DNA of 64,000 nt from Flammeovirga pacifica (GCF_000807855.2 NZ_JRYR02000002.1:372001-436000), one strand, 5' to 3'; positions 17,336 to 26,786 are shown, counted from the first letter of the stretch. The notes: generated by a model not told the origin, from the sequence alone. Numbers and translations: made by a program.

Positions 17336-18847
17336 ATGAGAAAATATGCAGATTTACATCTTCATTTAGCTTTAAAACATTTAGTAAACAAAGGAGAAAA
17401 AGGAAGGGCAAATATATGGGATAGAATACCATATGATACAAAAATTAATAAACCAAATAGAGCAAGTTCTGATAGATATGATCAATCCGATCTAACTTCA
17501 TTAGTAGAAAATAACGTAAAAATCGCAGTTATTGCACTTCATCCAGTAGAAATTATTGCCAAGAAATCTTGGGAAAATAGACTCATAGGGAAATTTATTT
17601 TTGGTTTTGAATTAGAACGTTTGAAAAAATGGACAATTGACAAGGTCAATGGATTTTCCTTAATGAATAAAGAATTAGCTGTAATTACTGGAGATGAAGG
17701 AGATATCAATACAGCTGAAATCTTAAACAGTACTTTAAGAAATAAAAATCTTCAAGCCAAAATTGCTTGTACCAGAGAAGATATTTTAAACGAAGAGGAA
17801 ACAAAACTTATCTTAACAATTGAGGGGGCACATGCTTTGAGTAATTTGCCTTATGATGCTTCAGGAGATGAGTTAAAAAAGGAAGTATTAAAAAATTTAC
17901 AGTTTTTACAATTCAAAAGAAACCTTCCTATTTTTGCTTTAACATTATGTCATTTTGCAAATAATAGAATGTTTAAACAATCTTGGGCGTTACCACTACC
18001 AAGAATTGTAAATATCTTACCAATTACTGCGAAAAACGAACTCCAACCTCCCAAAGAAAACTTTAATAATGTTGGACTAGCGGTATTAAATCAATGTTTA
18101 AATCAGCCTTTGGATAAAAGGATATTAATTGATCTTAAACACTTACATATTGATGCTAGAAAAGAGTTTTACGAATTACACATAAGAAATGAAGATGGAT
18201 CTTATAAAGCACCTATCTTGGCTTCGCATTGTGGAGTAAGTGGTCAGGCAACTTTTGAAAATGCAGGTGCTGTCCCTAATATAAAAAGAGAAGGAAAGAA
18301 GAAGAAGTACCAAAGATTCAATCCATGGGCAATCAACTTTTGTGATGAGGAGCTGAAGTATATAATGGCATCCAAAGGATTATTTGGTATCTCATTAGAT
18401 CAGAGGATACTAGGAACGGCAAACGATGAATATTATCGCAATATTGAATGTCATTTGAAGACTACTTACACGAAAGAGGTTTGGAAAAAGTTTACCAAAA
18501 AAGTAAGGATAACGTATATACATGCTGCTATGTTTTTAGACAATCTATTATATGCAGTACATAAAATGGGAAAGGTAGAAGCTTGGGATATAGTTTGTAT
18601 AGGTTCAGATTTTGATGGTATAATTGATCCGATAGATTGTTGTCCTACAGTAGCTTATTTCACCTCTTTTGAAGATTTATTAATTAGTGATTTTGATAAA
18701 TTACGATATGAAAAAGGAGATATATTTATCCCTGAAGGTTATTCAATTAAAGAATTAATACGAAAAGTATTCTATGAGAATATCAATGAATTCATGAGAA
18801 ATAATATACATTGGAGTCCAGGTTCAATAGAAAACCTCCTGATTTAA
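17336..18847 (+). CDS. Peptidase family M19 (membrane dipeptidase)-like metallohydrolase
   Basis: The 503-residue protein starts with the metal-binding ADLHLHL motif and then shows TIEGAHAL (bridging Glu), CHFANN, ASHCGVSG (His ligands) and GSDFDGI, the hallmark order of M19 renal-dipeptidase-like amidohydrolases. Such enzymes use two zinc ions to cleave dipeptides, some with a D-residue. It has no signal peptide, so it is probably cytoplasmic, and it is longer than typical members (about 350-400) through insertions around residues 95-140 and 270-330. It lies 17 bases behind the 7TM-SpoIIE gene, so the two are probably co-transcribed. The exact substrate is not predictable. Confidence 0.82.
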   Translation: MRKYADLHLHLALKHLVNKGEKGRANIWDRIPYDTKINKPNRASSDRYDQSDLTSLVENNVKIAVIALHPVEIIAKKSWENRLIGKFIFGFELERLKKWTIDKVNGFSLMNKELAVITGDEGDINTAEILNSTLRNKNLQAKIACTREDILNEEETKLILTIEGAHALSNLPYDASGDELKKEVLKNLQFLQFKRNLPIFALTLCHFANNRMFKQSWALPLPRIVNILPITAKNELQPPKENFNNVGLAVLNQCLNQPLDKRILIDLKHLHIDARKEFYELHIRNEDGSYKAPILASHCGVSGQATFENAGAVPNIKREGKKKKYQRFNPWAINFCDEELKYIMASKGLFGISLDQRILGTANDEYYRNIECHLKTTYTKEVWKKFTKKVRITYIHAAMFLDNLLYAVHKMGKVEAWDIVCIGSDFDGIIDPIDCCPTVAYFTSFEDLLISDFDKLRYEKGDIFIPEGYSIKELIRKVFYENINEFMRNNIHWSPGSIENLLI

Positions 18848-18891
18848 TGTGAATAATATTTAATTCAGTTCATAAATTATTTTAAAATATT

Positions 18892-18927
18892 TAATTTTGT
18901 TGCATGACTTATCTAATGTTATAACTA
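18892..18927 (+). promoter_or_regulatory. Candidate promoter for the small exported protein
   Basis: TAATTTTG at 18892-18899 matches the -7 box TAnnTTTG. TATAACTA follows at 18920-18927 in the leader, 19 bases before the ATG. No clear -33 element is seen. Confidence 0.4.
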
Positions 18928-18945
18928 TCTTTTACCCTTATTACA

Positions 18946-19371
18946 ATGAGACAAATACTTTTAACTCTATCTATGATATGTTTGTTTTTCACTTCTCAAG
19001 CTCATGTCGGCGAGAAAATAAATCAACTATCTAGAACATCATTAAGCTCTATTAAAGGTACCTCTTTTCAAAATGATGATGCAGTAAAATTGATTGATGA
19101 TTATTTAGTCTTTAATCAAGAGAATCAAGTTGATTACCTGTATAACCCAAATAATGGAGAATTAGTACTTTACTTAAAAGACGGTTTACAAAAAGTAGAA
19201 GTAATGGATTACCATATCACTTCACAAATTACAAATGTAGACTTTAAGGTAAACGACAAGATCATTCTTCACGTGAGTTATTATACTGACTCAGGAAAAA
19301 TTCTACTTACTCGCTCAAAGCAGTACAGTGAGTTTTGGGAAGAATATATTCCAGTGATCACAGAACTTTAG
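18946..19371 (+). CDS. Small exported protein of unknown function
   Basis: The 141-residue product has a signal peptide (MRQILLTLSMICLFFTSQA, cleavage near residue 19) and a mature part of about 120 residues dominated by alternating beta-strand patterns, for example IILHVSYYTDSGKILLTRS. It has no Cys at the signal cleavage site, so it is periplasmic or secreted rather than lipid-anchored. It is transcribed alone, from a candidate promoter at 18892 to the shared terminator at 19386. I do not recognise the family. Confidence 0.75.
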   Translation: MRQILLTLSMICLFFTSQAHVGEKINQLSRTSLSSIKGTSFQNDDAVKLIDDYLVFNQENQVDYLYNPNNGELVLYLKDGLQKVEVMDYHITSQITNVDFKVNDKIILHVSYYTDSGKILLTRSKQYSEFWEEYIPVITEL

Positions 19372-19385
19372 GAGTATGATGATAC

Positions 19386-19423
19386 AAAAAAGTCAGATAG
19401 AATTAATACTATCTGACTTTTTT
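19386..19423. terminator. Bidirectional terminator between convergent genes
   Basis: A ten-base perfect stem AGTCAGATAG / CTATCTGACT with an eight-base loop is flanked by A and T runs on both sides, so it can terminate from either direction. Confidence 0.92.
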
Positions 19424-19426
19424 GTG

Positions 19427-20290
19427 TTATTTACTTATCGCTTTTGTAAATGTTGATGTCAATCGACCATTAATGATTTTATGAGGAGGAGCACTTGCGC
19501 CATAATGTAAATTAGCAAATGCTTCTATGTCATTAAAGGCAATGTGGATACTTTTATCATTAGCTTCATATACTAAAACTTTTTGGCAAAAAGCATCTAA
19601 GCCTAATTTTGGAAACTTATTCATAGCTTTACCACCTGGAGCAGGACCACCAAATAATAATAAGCCACTTTTTGGTAGTGCAATATCGTATTTCATAGCT
19701 TCTTTTTGATAATCAATATCAGAAAACCATCTAGTATCGCCTTGTGATAATATTGCCTTTTTTAAGTTCGCGATAGTTTCTTCATAATTATACGCTGACT
19801 TAATATCAATAATACCATAATGTTTTGTTACTCCATCAGTAGATACTTTTGAGATGCTACTACTTGGCAATTTTTTAATTGCTTTTTTATAATCATGACT
19901 TAATGTATTTAGGCTTTGATCAGAAATTTCATACCTTTTTTGAATAAAATCTTTGTCTGCATAAGCAACAGTTGGAGTGGTTTTACCAGGTTCTGCATAA
20001 ACTAATACACGATAAGGTAAATCCAATCCCACTAAAATATCTTTTGATAAAAGTTGACTATTTACTTTTGGGTTAGAAAAAATATTCACTATTGAAGGTG
20101 GCATTTTTACCCCTTGTTCTGCAGCTAATCTTGAATGATCAATCATAACAATATTTTCAAAAGAGGATGTGTTCTCTTTTACTTTATTAAAAAAGCTATC
20201 CACCGAATTCTGAATTTCAGAAGTAACGATAATGAAACTTGAAAATATAGCAACTGTTATTAGTCCAAAAATAATATGTAACTTTTTCAT
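19427..20290 (-). CDS. Exported protein with two DUF302 domains
   Basis: The 287 residues start with a signal anchor or signal peptide (hydrophobic 5-23). Two DUF302-like modules follow: one at about 40-110 with IDHSRLAAEQG and LDLPYRVLVY, the other at about 165-265 with YQKEAMKYDIALP, LLFGGPAPGG and CQKVLVYEAND. DUF302 is a small alpha/beta fold of unknown function found in periplasmic proteins. The second copy conserves the FGGP loop (FGNP in many relatives); the first has IFSNPKVNS at that place. It is transcribed alone and convergent with the 141-residue protein. The domain call is good; the role is unknown. Confidence 0.75.
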   Translation of the reverse strand: MKKLHIIFGLITVAIFSSFIIVTSEIQNSVDSFFNKVKENTSSFENIVMIDHSRLAAEQGVKMPPSIVNIFSNPKVNSQLLSKDILVGLDLPYRVLVYAEPGKTTPTVAYADKDFIQKRYEISDQSLNTLSHDYKKAIKKLPSSSISKVSTDGVTKHYGIIDIKSAYNYEETIANLKKAILSQGDTRWFSDIDYQKEAMKYDIALPKSGLLLFGGPAPGGKAMNKFPKLGLDAFCQKVLVYEANDKSIHIAFNDIEAFANLHYGASAPPHKIINGRLTSTFTKAISK

Positions 20291-20529
20291 CTCTTTTTTT
20301 TGTTTGATCTACAACTTCTAACGCTATTCAATTTCGTTCAGTTTCAAAATCTCATTTTTCTTACCATAGATCAATTTTTTGTGCAATTCACTCAGAATAA
20401 ATCCTCAATCTTCTTCTAATTATCTAATTAGATGTATGAAAAGTAGATAATATTTTGAGCATGTGAATTGTAGATAGGCTGCATTATTTATGAAGACATT
20501 TGCTCAACAATCAATAGTTATAAAGAATA

Positions 20530-21309
20530 ATGAAACCAATTTTTGAAAAAATAATTACCCACTCAGGAAACTTTCATGCAGATGAAATACTTGCAATAAT
20601 TTTATTAAAGCAGTTTAAGTTTATCAACGATAAAACTATAATAGAGAGACGTATACCAACAATACTGGAGTTGAACGATACTTGTATTTGTTGTTTAGAT
20701 GTGGGCTTAAGCTATTCCCCAAGTTGTGGGAATTTTGATCATCATCATAATAATCAGTTAGCAGCAACATGCCAATTAGTATGGAGATATCTTCATGCAC
20801 ATCATCAAATAGATGATTGGGAATATAAGAATGCTCCCTTAGCAGCTTTTATAAAAAAAGTGTCTCAAATCGATACTGGAGTCATAGCAAATGGTGGTGA
20901 ATTGGGGTTTTTCAATTCTTTCATTAAACAATTTAATGGCACTAAGAATGGATTCAATAAAGCATTGAAATGGGGAGAGCAAACATGGGAATTAATGTGG
21001 TGGAATCATACTCAGTTAAAATTAGAAAGGAAACAGTTTAGGCAATTAAAAACAGATACAAAAGTGATAGTTTATCAAGATCATAAATTTAAAAACTGGC
21101 ATTATTTGGCAAATGAATTAGGTATTGAATTTTTAATTTCTCCTTTAAACAAAGAACAATGGATTATACGGAGTGTGCATCCTCAAAAGTATCCTTTACC
21201 TATCAGAAGTGATTATATTTTTAGACATAACAGTGGTTTTATGGCTATAATAGCATCAAAAAGAAAAGCCTTAGAAATAGTAAAAGAGATTCTTGAGTTG
21301 TGTTCATAG
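20530..21309 (+). CDS. MYG1-like (UPF0160) metal-dependent hydrolase
   Basis: The 259-residue protein has the MYG1 signature THSGNFHADE at residues 10-19 and a FDHHH motif near residue 74, which would bind divalent metal as in DHH-type phosphoesterases. Eukaryotic MYG1 is a 3'-5' RNA exonuclease; bacterial relatives are uncharacterised. It is a little shorter than typical members (about 290-330). It has no export signal and stands alone, 140 bases before the protease gene. Confidence 0.83.
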   Translation: MKPIFEKIITHSGNFHADEILAIILLKQFKFINDKTIIERRIPTILELNDTCICCLDVGLSYSPSCGNFDHHHNNQLAATCQLVWRYLHAHHQIDDWEYKNAPLAAFIKKVSQIDTGVIANGGELGFFNSFIKQFNGTKNGFNKALKWGEQTWELMWWNHTQLKLERKQFRQLKTDTKVIVYQDHKFKNWHYLANELGIEFLISPLNKEQWIIRSVHPQKYPLPIRSDYIFRHNSGFMAIIASKRKALEIVKEILELCS

Positions 21310-21450
21310 GGTTGATCTACAATAACTTACATGTAATTTTATGTTTCACTTTATCAATTAATCGTATAAATAATCATTTAAATGTTTCAATTTGCAGAAT
21401 ACCATGATAATTTTTTTGTACCTTAATTTATTGACTATTTATAAAATTAT

Positions 21451-23001
21451 ATGATGAAGAATATACCTATTTTTATTTTTTTATTTTATTGTACTCACAT
21501 TTTTTCTCAATCTATAACTCCTGAACGTAAAAGTTGTTTAAATACTAGAGTAAATTCTCCTTTTTATTCAAATATTTCACACCCAGGTGATGATGAATTT
21601 GAGCAAAAAATCAGTTTACTATTATATGAAAATAGTCATCAAAGAACCAAAGAGGAGGTAATGCAAATACCTGTCATTGTACATGTTATACATAATGATG
21701 ATTCTCTTGGTACAGGAGCAAATATTGCTTATGAGCAGGTTTTGTCTCAAATAAAAATATTGAATGAAGATTTTAGAAGAAAAGTAAATACTCCAGGTTT
21801 TAATGATCATACAGCCGGAGCTGATGCTAAAATTGAATTTGTTTTAGCCTTAAGGGACCCCAACGAATCACCATTAGCAGAACCTGGGGTTCATAGGTTT
21901 TCTACCGATAAGGAGCATTATACGGCAAATGAATTTCAAATGGCAGTGAAACCAATAACAATTTGGGATCCTACAAAATACCTAAATATTTGGACAACGA
22001 CCTTTGGAGGATCGGATGCGAATACATTAGGTTATGCCCAATTTCCGAATGTACCGTCAGACGTAGAAGGTATTGATGGGTTAGACCCTATTGGGGGGAT
22101 GGCTACTACAGATGGTGTCGTTATTGGATATCATTATTTTGGGGATACCTTAAATGTTCGAGCTCCTTATAATTTAGGGAGAACAGCAACACATGAAGTA
22201 GGTCATTGGTTAGGCTTAATTCATATATGGGGTGATGGTGATTGTGATGATGATGATTATTGTAATGACACGCCTTTAGCAGATGGATATAATGAAATGT
22301 GTGTAATTAATAATAGTTGCATAGAGGCTGAGAATGATCAGAATGATATGATTGAGAATTATATGGATTATACACCTGATGCTTGTATGAATATTTTCAC
22401 GAATGATCAGAAAGCAAGAATGAGAATTGTCATGATGAATTCTATAAGACGTAAAGAATTATTAAATTCTGAAAAGCACATACCACTGACTGTTCCAATG
22501 GCCAACTTTGAGGCTGATTCAACTAATTTAGATATCAATACATATATTACATTTAATGATTCTACTTTGAATAGTCCATCTAACTGGATTTGGTCTTTTG
22601 AAGGAGGATCACCATCAACTTCCTTAGCACAAAATCCAAGAGTGCAATACAGAGAATATGGTAATTTCGATGTGACTTTAATTGTTAGTAATGCTGTAGG
22701 CGCAGATACGATAGTGAGGGAGAATCATATCTCTGTAGCTAGAGTAACTTCTTTAACTAAGGAACTTAATGCTTTGAGAGTCTATCCAAATCCAGCATTA
22801 AATACTATTTATGTCGATTTTGGAAAACAAATTGGAGAGAAAAAAATTGAAATATTTGATCTTAAAGGAGTGAAGGTGTTTCATCAAAAAACAACGGAGT
22901 CGTCTCTAAATGTGACCCTAGAAAAATATCAATCTGGACTTTATATAATTAAAGTTGACAATGGTACTTCATTTGAAATATTTAAAATCTTAAAAGAATA
23001 A
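21451..23001 (+). CDS. Secreted M43 (pappalysin-like) metalloprotease with PKD and type IX sorting tail
   Basis: The 516 residues comprise a signal peptide (to about 20), a metzincin-type catalytic domain with the zinc motif HEVGHWLGLIH (near 249-259) and a Met-turn region further on (MDYTPDACMNIF), a PKD-like Ig domain (about 350-425, WIWSFEGGSPST) and a C-terminal type IX secretion sorting domain (about 440-516, LRVYPNPALN and ending FEIFKILKE). It should cross the outer membrane by the gliding-associated type IX system and be surface-attached or released. Likely role: extracellular protein degradation. It is transcribed alone. All key zinc ligands are present. Confidence 0.92.
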   Translation: MMKNIPIFIFLFYCTHIFSQSITPERKSCLNTRVNSPFYSNISHPGDDEFEQKISLLLYENSHQRTKEEVMQIPVIVHVIHNDDSLGTGANIAYEQVLSQIKILNEDFRRKVNTPGFNDHTAGADAKIEFVLALRDPNESPLAEPGVHRFSTDKEHYTANEFQMAVKPITIWDPTKYLNIWTTTFGGSDANTLGYAQFPNVPSDVEGIDGLDPIGGMATTDGVVIGYHYFGDTLNVRAPYNLGRTATHEVGHWLGLIHIWGDGDCDDDDYCNDTPLADGYNEMCVINNSCIEAENDQNDMIENYMDYTPDACMNIFTNDQKARMRIVMMNSIRRKELLNSEKHIPLTVPMANFEADSTNLDINTYITFNDSTLNSPSNWIWSFEGGSPSTSLAQNPRVQYREYGNFDVTLIVSNAVGADTIVRENHISVARVTSLTKELNALRVYPNPALNTIYVDFGKQIGEKKIEIFDLKGVKVFHQKTTESSLNVTLEKYQSGLYIIKVDNGTSFEIFKILKE

Positions 23002-23277
23002 GCAAAAAAAGAGGCAACCAAATTTACCGAAGTATCATTAGTTACCACTTTTGAATGTACAATTGCATCACAAATTTATAGATTTGTACCTACATAACAA
23101 ATAGGGAAAGGAATCATAAGAAGGATTTAAGTCATATTTGATCCCATTTTTTAAACATTTTAAGTCTAACATTCTCATTTCTAAAGCAATTAAAAGAAAT
23201 GTATTTTTTTCTTAATACTTAAAAAAAATGTATCAAAAATGAATTTCCTCCGTATAAATAACTATAACAATAAAGAT

Positions 23278-23284
23278 GGAGGTG
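23278..23284 (+). promoter_or_regulatory. Strong Shine-Dalgarno sequence (unusual here)
   Basis: GGAGGTG ends four bases before the ATG at 23289. Bacteroidota genes seldom use such sites and no other gene in this window has one this strong. A CCTCC at 23247-23251 could pair with it across a 26-base loop and hide it. Confidence 0.6.
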
Positions 23285-23288
23285 AAAA

Positions 23289-23516
23289 ATGTCTATACAA
23301 GCAAAATCATTAAGAATTATGAAAGCTTTACCTCAGAATAAAAAAGTGTTGCTTGAAGAGGTTTTAAGAGAACTCGAAATTGAAACAAGTAACACGGAGC
23401 TGAGTTGTATCGCAAATTGTTTAAAGAGGAACGGTCTCGTTGATCTCGATACGTCAGATCATAAAATATTTGTTGGATTAACAGACGAAGGAAAAGAAAT
23501 AATTCTAAATATTTAA
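23289..23516 (+). CDS. Small winged-helix-like protein
   Basis: The 75-residue protein has the profile of a winged-helix DNA-binding domain: helix (about 4-13), helix (19-29), recognition helix (34-48, ELSCIANCLKRNG) and a beta wing ending LTDEGKEIIL, as in MarR or PadR wings. It contains two Cys close together (CIANC). It has an unusually strong Shine-Dalgarno sequence and a perfect terminator immediately after, so it is a single-gene unit. It may be a small transcription regulator. The fold is inferred from the pattern; the target is unknown. Confidence 0.6.
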   Translation: MSIQAKSLRIMKALPQNKKVLLEEVLRELEIETSNTELSCIANCLKRNGLVDLDTSDHKIFVGLTDEGKEIILNI

Positions 23517-23531
23517 CGATTCAAGAAGATT

Positions 23532-23560
23532 AAAGGTAGTGATTCACTACCTTTCTTTTT
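23532..23560 (+). terminator. Intrinsic terminator after the winged-helix gene
   Basis: A ten-base perfect stem AAAGGTAGTG / CACTACCTTT with a three-base loop is followed by a CTTTTTT tract. Confidence 0.9.
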
Positions 23561-23620
23561 TGCTCATATTTTTAACAAAGATAAACATGATGGCATCTAA
23601 TTTTTTTTCATCTTTACTAA

Positions 23621-24124
23621 ATGAATTTTGATAAATTAGATATCAGTTCAAAGGCTCAAAGAGATCAATTAATTGAGGAAATTACTCTAAAAGGGAAGCA
23701 ATTTGAATTATACGATGCGATAAAAAATCATGATGATAACCATGGAAATCGTTTAGCTTGGGTGTTATGTACCCTCTGTGATGATAATTATGAATGGCTT
23801 AATCAAAAAGTGGATGACATTATAGTTTGGCTACCCAAAGTTAAAACTACTGGTATTATTCGTTCAATGCTTAGAGCAGTCAATCAATGTGATTTATCAA
23901 AGAAGAGTGAGGGAGAGTGGATTGATTTTTTATTTCAATCTTTAACTAACATGGAAAATCCTATTGCAGTAAAAGTTCATGCTATGGAACTTTTATCCAG
24001 ATATTGTACTATTTATCCTGAGTTATCCAACGAGCTAATTATTATTTTAGAGGATGCCTTACCTTATTATTCTGCTGCAGGAAAAGTTAGAGCGAAAAGA
24101 ATCTTAAATAGACTTAAGAAATGA
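23621..24124 (+). CDS. HEAT-repeat-like helical protein
   Basis: This is a soluble all-helical 167-residue protein. Repeating helix pairs such as WIDFLFQSLTNMENPIAVKV and ELSNELIIILEDAL suggest two or three HEAT-like repeats. Similar short ARM/HEAT proteins occur widely in Bacteroidota without a known role. Its stop codon overlaps the start of the NmrA-like gene (ATGA), so the two are translationally coupled. I give no function. Confidence 0.6.
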   Translation: MNFDKLDISSKAQRDQLIEEITLKGKQFELYDAIKNHDDNHGNRLAWVLCTLCDDNYEWLNQKVDDIIVWLPKVKTTGIIRSMLRAVNQCDLSKKSEGEWIDFLFQSLTNMENPIAVKVHAMELLSRYCTIYPELSNELIIILEDALPYYSAAGKVRAKRILNRLKK

Positions 24125-25008
24125 AAATATTAATCACAGGAGCAACGGGAAATATAGGTAAACCATTAATTCAATTTTTGGAACGATCTTCTAATGAACA
24201 TCAGATCTATGCCACTGTTAGAAACATTAATAACCCTAAAAATGATTTCTTAAAACACTCATCTATAGAGTTGTTAGAATTTGATTTTGAGAATATAGAT
24301 CACTATCCTCGATTGTAATCATTTGATTATATCTTTTTACTTCGCCCTCCACATATAGCGAATATTCCAAAAGTATTCGAACCTTTATTGGAAAAAATTA
24401 AGACTTCCATAAAGGGAATCGTTTTTCTATCTGTTCAAGGAGTAGAAAAAAATGAAATCATACCACATCATAAAATAGAGAAACTTATAAAGGAAAAGAG
24501 TATACCCTTTGTATTTCTAAGACCATCTTATTTTATGCGAAATTTAACAACAACCCTATATGATGATATTAAAAGGGAAAATAAGATCATCTTACCTGCA
24601 GGTAATGCATTATTTAATTGGGTTGATGTTAATGATATCGCTGAAGTAGCGTCTGTAGTAATGATTAATTTCGAACAATATAAAAATGAAGCATTAGAAA
24701 TTACTGGTAAAGAATTGAAATCATTTCCCCAAGTAGTTACTCAAATAAATAATCAATTATCAATAGATTTGAAATTTAAATCAGTTAATCCGGTTCGTTA
24801 TTTCTTTTATAAGAAAAGACAAGGATATGCTATTCCAAAAATTATGGTAATGATTTTATTACATTTTTTACCTAGGTTTGATAAAATACCCAAATTATCT
24901 ACTAATGTTGAAAAAATATTGAATCGGTATCCAACAGATATTGAGACTTTTATAAACAATAATGAGTCGTTTTTTAAAAGAGGTGAAGAGCCTAAAACAT
25001 TAGGTTAA
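24121..25008 (+). pseudogene. NmrA-like NAD(P)-binding protein broken by one in-frame TAA
   Basis: A frame of 296 codons is interrupted by TAA at 24316-24318 (codon 66) and continues in the same frame without another stop to 25008. The first part starts MKILITGATGNIGKPLIQFL, a Rossmann dinucleotide-binding motif. The second part begins SFDYIFLLRPPH, which continues the family pattern directly across the stop, then SVQGVEKN and HHKIEKLI, as in NmrA or SDR-a5 type proteins. The rest is undamaged, so the lesion is recent, a sequencing error or a recoded codon. The start overlaps the HEAT-like gene stop. Relatives act as NAD(P)H sensors or quinone reductases. Confidence 0.8.
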
Positions 25009-25052
25009 AATTTCGATTTTGGCAAAATTGCCATTTTCGTTACTTTAGATTT

Positions 25053-25106
25053 ACTGCAATACTATTTTTTGATAGTAAAAAAATAGTATTGCAGTTTTTT
25101 ATTTTT
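25053..25106 (+). terminator. Long intrinsic terminator
   Basis: ACTGCAATACTATTTTTT pairs with its near-perfect complement at 25077-25095 across a six-base loop and is followed by a T-rich run. It ends the HEAT/NmrA unit. Confidence 0.88.
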
Positions 25107-25405
25107 ATTAATTTATGATCAAGTCGATCAATTAGAAGAGCATTATTATTTATGTATTCTTAAAATTAACTAGCAAAAAAGAGATAAGTTTAACTACTTT
25201 TTTAGTGTATTATGATAGATATTTTTTGATTTAGTTTTGGATTAACCAAAAATTCTTAGGGTTGTTATACATCATCATAATAGTATTTGCATCATTTCTT
25301 ACCAGACGCCCCAAGGTAATAAGTTGAAATTTAAATTATTTAATATTATTTTCACGAGAATGCTCTAATATTTTTTAATTATACAAGACGAAAACTGATA
25401 AAATA
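25107..25405. other. Intergenic region without a supported gene
   Basis: No convincing coding frame was found. At 25255-25330 there is a patch richer in G and C than its surroundings, which on the minus strand has a short open frame without a proper start. It may be a remnant or a dispersed repeat. The rest is AT-rich leader before the TerD gene. Confidence 0.4.
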
Positions 25406-26065
25406 ATGGCAGTTGAATTACATAGAGGCGATCATTTTAATTTAGATTCATCAGAAGGGAATAATCTGAGTCACTTTTGTGTTGGTGTCAATTGGGGAGC
25501 AATAGAGAAGCCCGTTTTCTTAGGATTGTATAAAAAACTCATTAATGTTGATTTAGATTTAAGTGTCTTATTATTAGATGAAGAGAATAATTTAATAGAT
25601 TATATTTTTTCACCTAAACATAAAAATGTTCAATTGAATGAAAATACAATTGAATGTGGTAAACTTATTACGAATGATAGTGCATTAAGGCATAGTGGAG
25701 ATGATATTACAGGAGATCAAGATGGTGATGATGGATTAGACAATGAAGTAATTATTATTGACTTAAATAAAGTAAACTCAAGTGTTGTTAAAATACTATT
25801 TTTCTTAAATCATGTAGGTGAAGGAGATTTTTCTAAGGTACCTTTTGCCAAGATCAGAATGTATGATGGAACACCATATAAAATAAACCATACTTACGCA
25901 TCTTATGATATTTCTAGCATAAAAAAATATTCAAATCGTAATGCTTTATTAATGGGGAAATTAGAAAAATCAAACGGTATTTGGGATTTCGAAGCCTTGG
26001 GAGAAGCTTTTACTGTGAATAACTTAGGAGATACTATTGCAAAAATTTTAAAGCATGCACAGTAA
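25406..26065 (+). CDS. TerD-family stress protein
   Basis: The 219-residue cytoplasmic protein has the TerD pattern: an early strand FCVGVNWG, then LDLSVLLLDEENNLID, then the calcium-binding acidic loop HSGDDITGDQDGDDG at about 97-111 and the following strand NEVIIIDLNKV. TerD proteins bind calcium and act with TerB/TerC in tellurite, phage and other stress responses, probably at the inner face of the membrane. A TerB-like gene follows 127 bases later. The call is secure; which stress it answers is unknown. Confidence 0.9.
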   Translation: MAVELHRGDHFNLDSSEGNNLSHFCVGVNWGAIEKPVFLGLYKKLINVDLDLSVLLLDEENNLIDYIFSPKHKNVQLNENTIECGKLITNDSALRHSGDDITGDQDGDDGLDNEVIIIDLNKVNSSVVKILFFLNHVGEGDFSKVPFAKIRMYDGTPYKINHTYASYDISSIKKYSNRNALLMGKLEKSNGIWDFEALGEAFTVNNLGDTIAKILKHAQ

Positions 26066-26192
26066 TGTAATTGTAGAGTTGAATTGTATTATTGTAAGAT
26101 TATATCATAATATATTATAGGTCAGTTAGTTATGTTGTGAATAGTCTTATTTTTAATAACTATATTTATAAGGTTCAACCTAATTTATCTTT

Positions 26193-26564
26193 ATGAATAC
26201 ACTACCTAAAGACCTAACTATTCTTGAAACTTTTAATTTTTCTGCAGATGAAAAGCTAAGCATACTAAGATTTTCTAATATGATAGCTGCAGCCGATGGA
26301 AAAGTACATAAAGGTGAAATCACTTTTATGGTAGATTTAATCGAAAACTTGAAATTACCTATTTCAGCACCTCTTGAAGCAAATAATTTATCTTTTGATG
26401 ATGTCGCTTCAACAATCAAAAAGATGACGATAAATAAAAAAGTATTGGCATTTGAGATATTTAAAAGTATGATAGAATCCGATAATGAAGTGCATGAAAA
26501 GGAAGTGAAGATTTTTCATAAACTGAGAATGATGATAGATCCCAAAAAGAATTTAAATATTTAG
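26193..26564 (+). CDS. TerB-like protein
   Basis: The 123-residue helical protein has two copies of the metal-binding motif typical of TerB/DjlA-N: AAADGKVHKGEI at about 30-41 and IESDNEVHEKEV at about 93-104, with Asp, His and Glu ligands. TerB associates with TerD-family proteins and with membranes. It follows the TerD gene and ends at its own terminator. The start at 26193 matches the conserved N-terminal region. The leader contains ATAACTAT about 35 bases before the ATG. Confidence 0.85.
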   Translation: MNTLPKDLTILETFNFSADEKLSILRFSNMIAAADGKVHKGEITFMVDLIENLKLPISAPLEANNLSFDDVASTIKKMTINKKVLAFEIFKSMIESDNEVHEKEVKIFHKLRMMIDPKKNLNI

Positions 26565-26568
26565 TATG

Positions 26569-26592
26569 ACCACCTTTTAAGGTGGTTTTTTT
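26569..26592 (+). terminator. Intrinsic terminator after the TerB-like gene
   Basis: ACCACC / GGTGGT stem with a six-base TTTTAA loop and a seven-T run. Confidence 0.9.
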
Positions 26593-26786
26593 ATTTTTAT
26601 ACCACAGAAATAATATCAAACAGAAGTGAAAACATCTTTTTCACAAATTATAATAGTTTTATTACAAAATTTAAATGAAAACTGAAGAACTTTAACTGTT
26701 GATTGTAGTTATTTGCATGTGAATTGCGTGAAAAATTCGAATGCACGATCGAAATTTGCCTCAACTTGTAGATCAATATCAGTTTT

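Noticed and set aside
24388-25008. Separate 206-residue gene starting at an internal TTG
   Set aside because: It is in the same frame as the upstream 65-codon piece, and the family motif spans the stop, so both pieces are one interrupted gene.
20459-26726. GCATGTGAATTG occurring at 20459 and 26715
   Set aside because: A 12-mer repeated twice in AT-rich intergenic DNA, without fixed position relative to promoters or genes. It may be chance.
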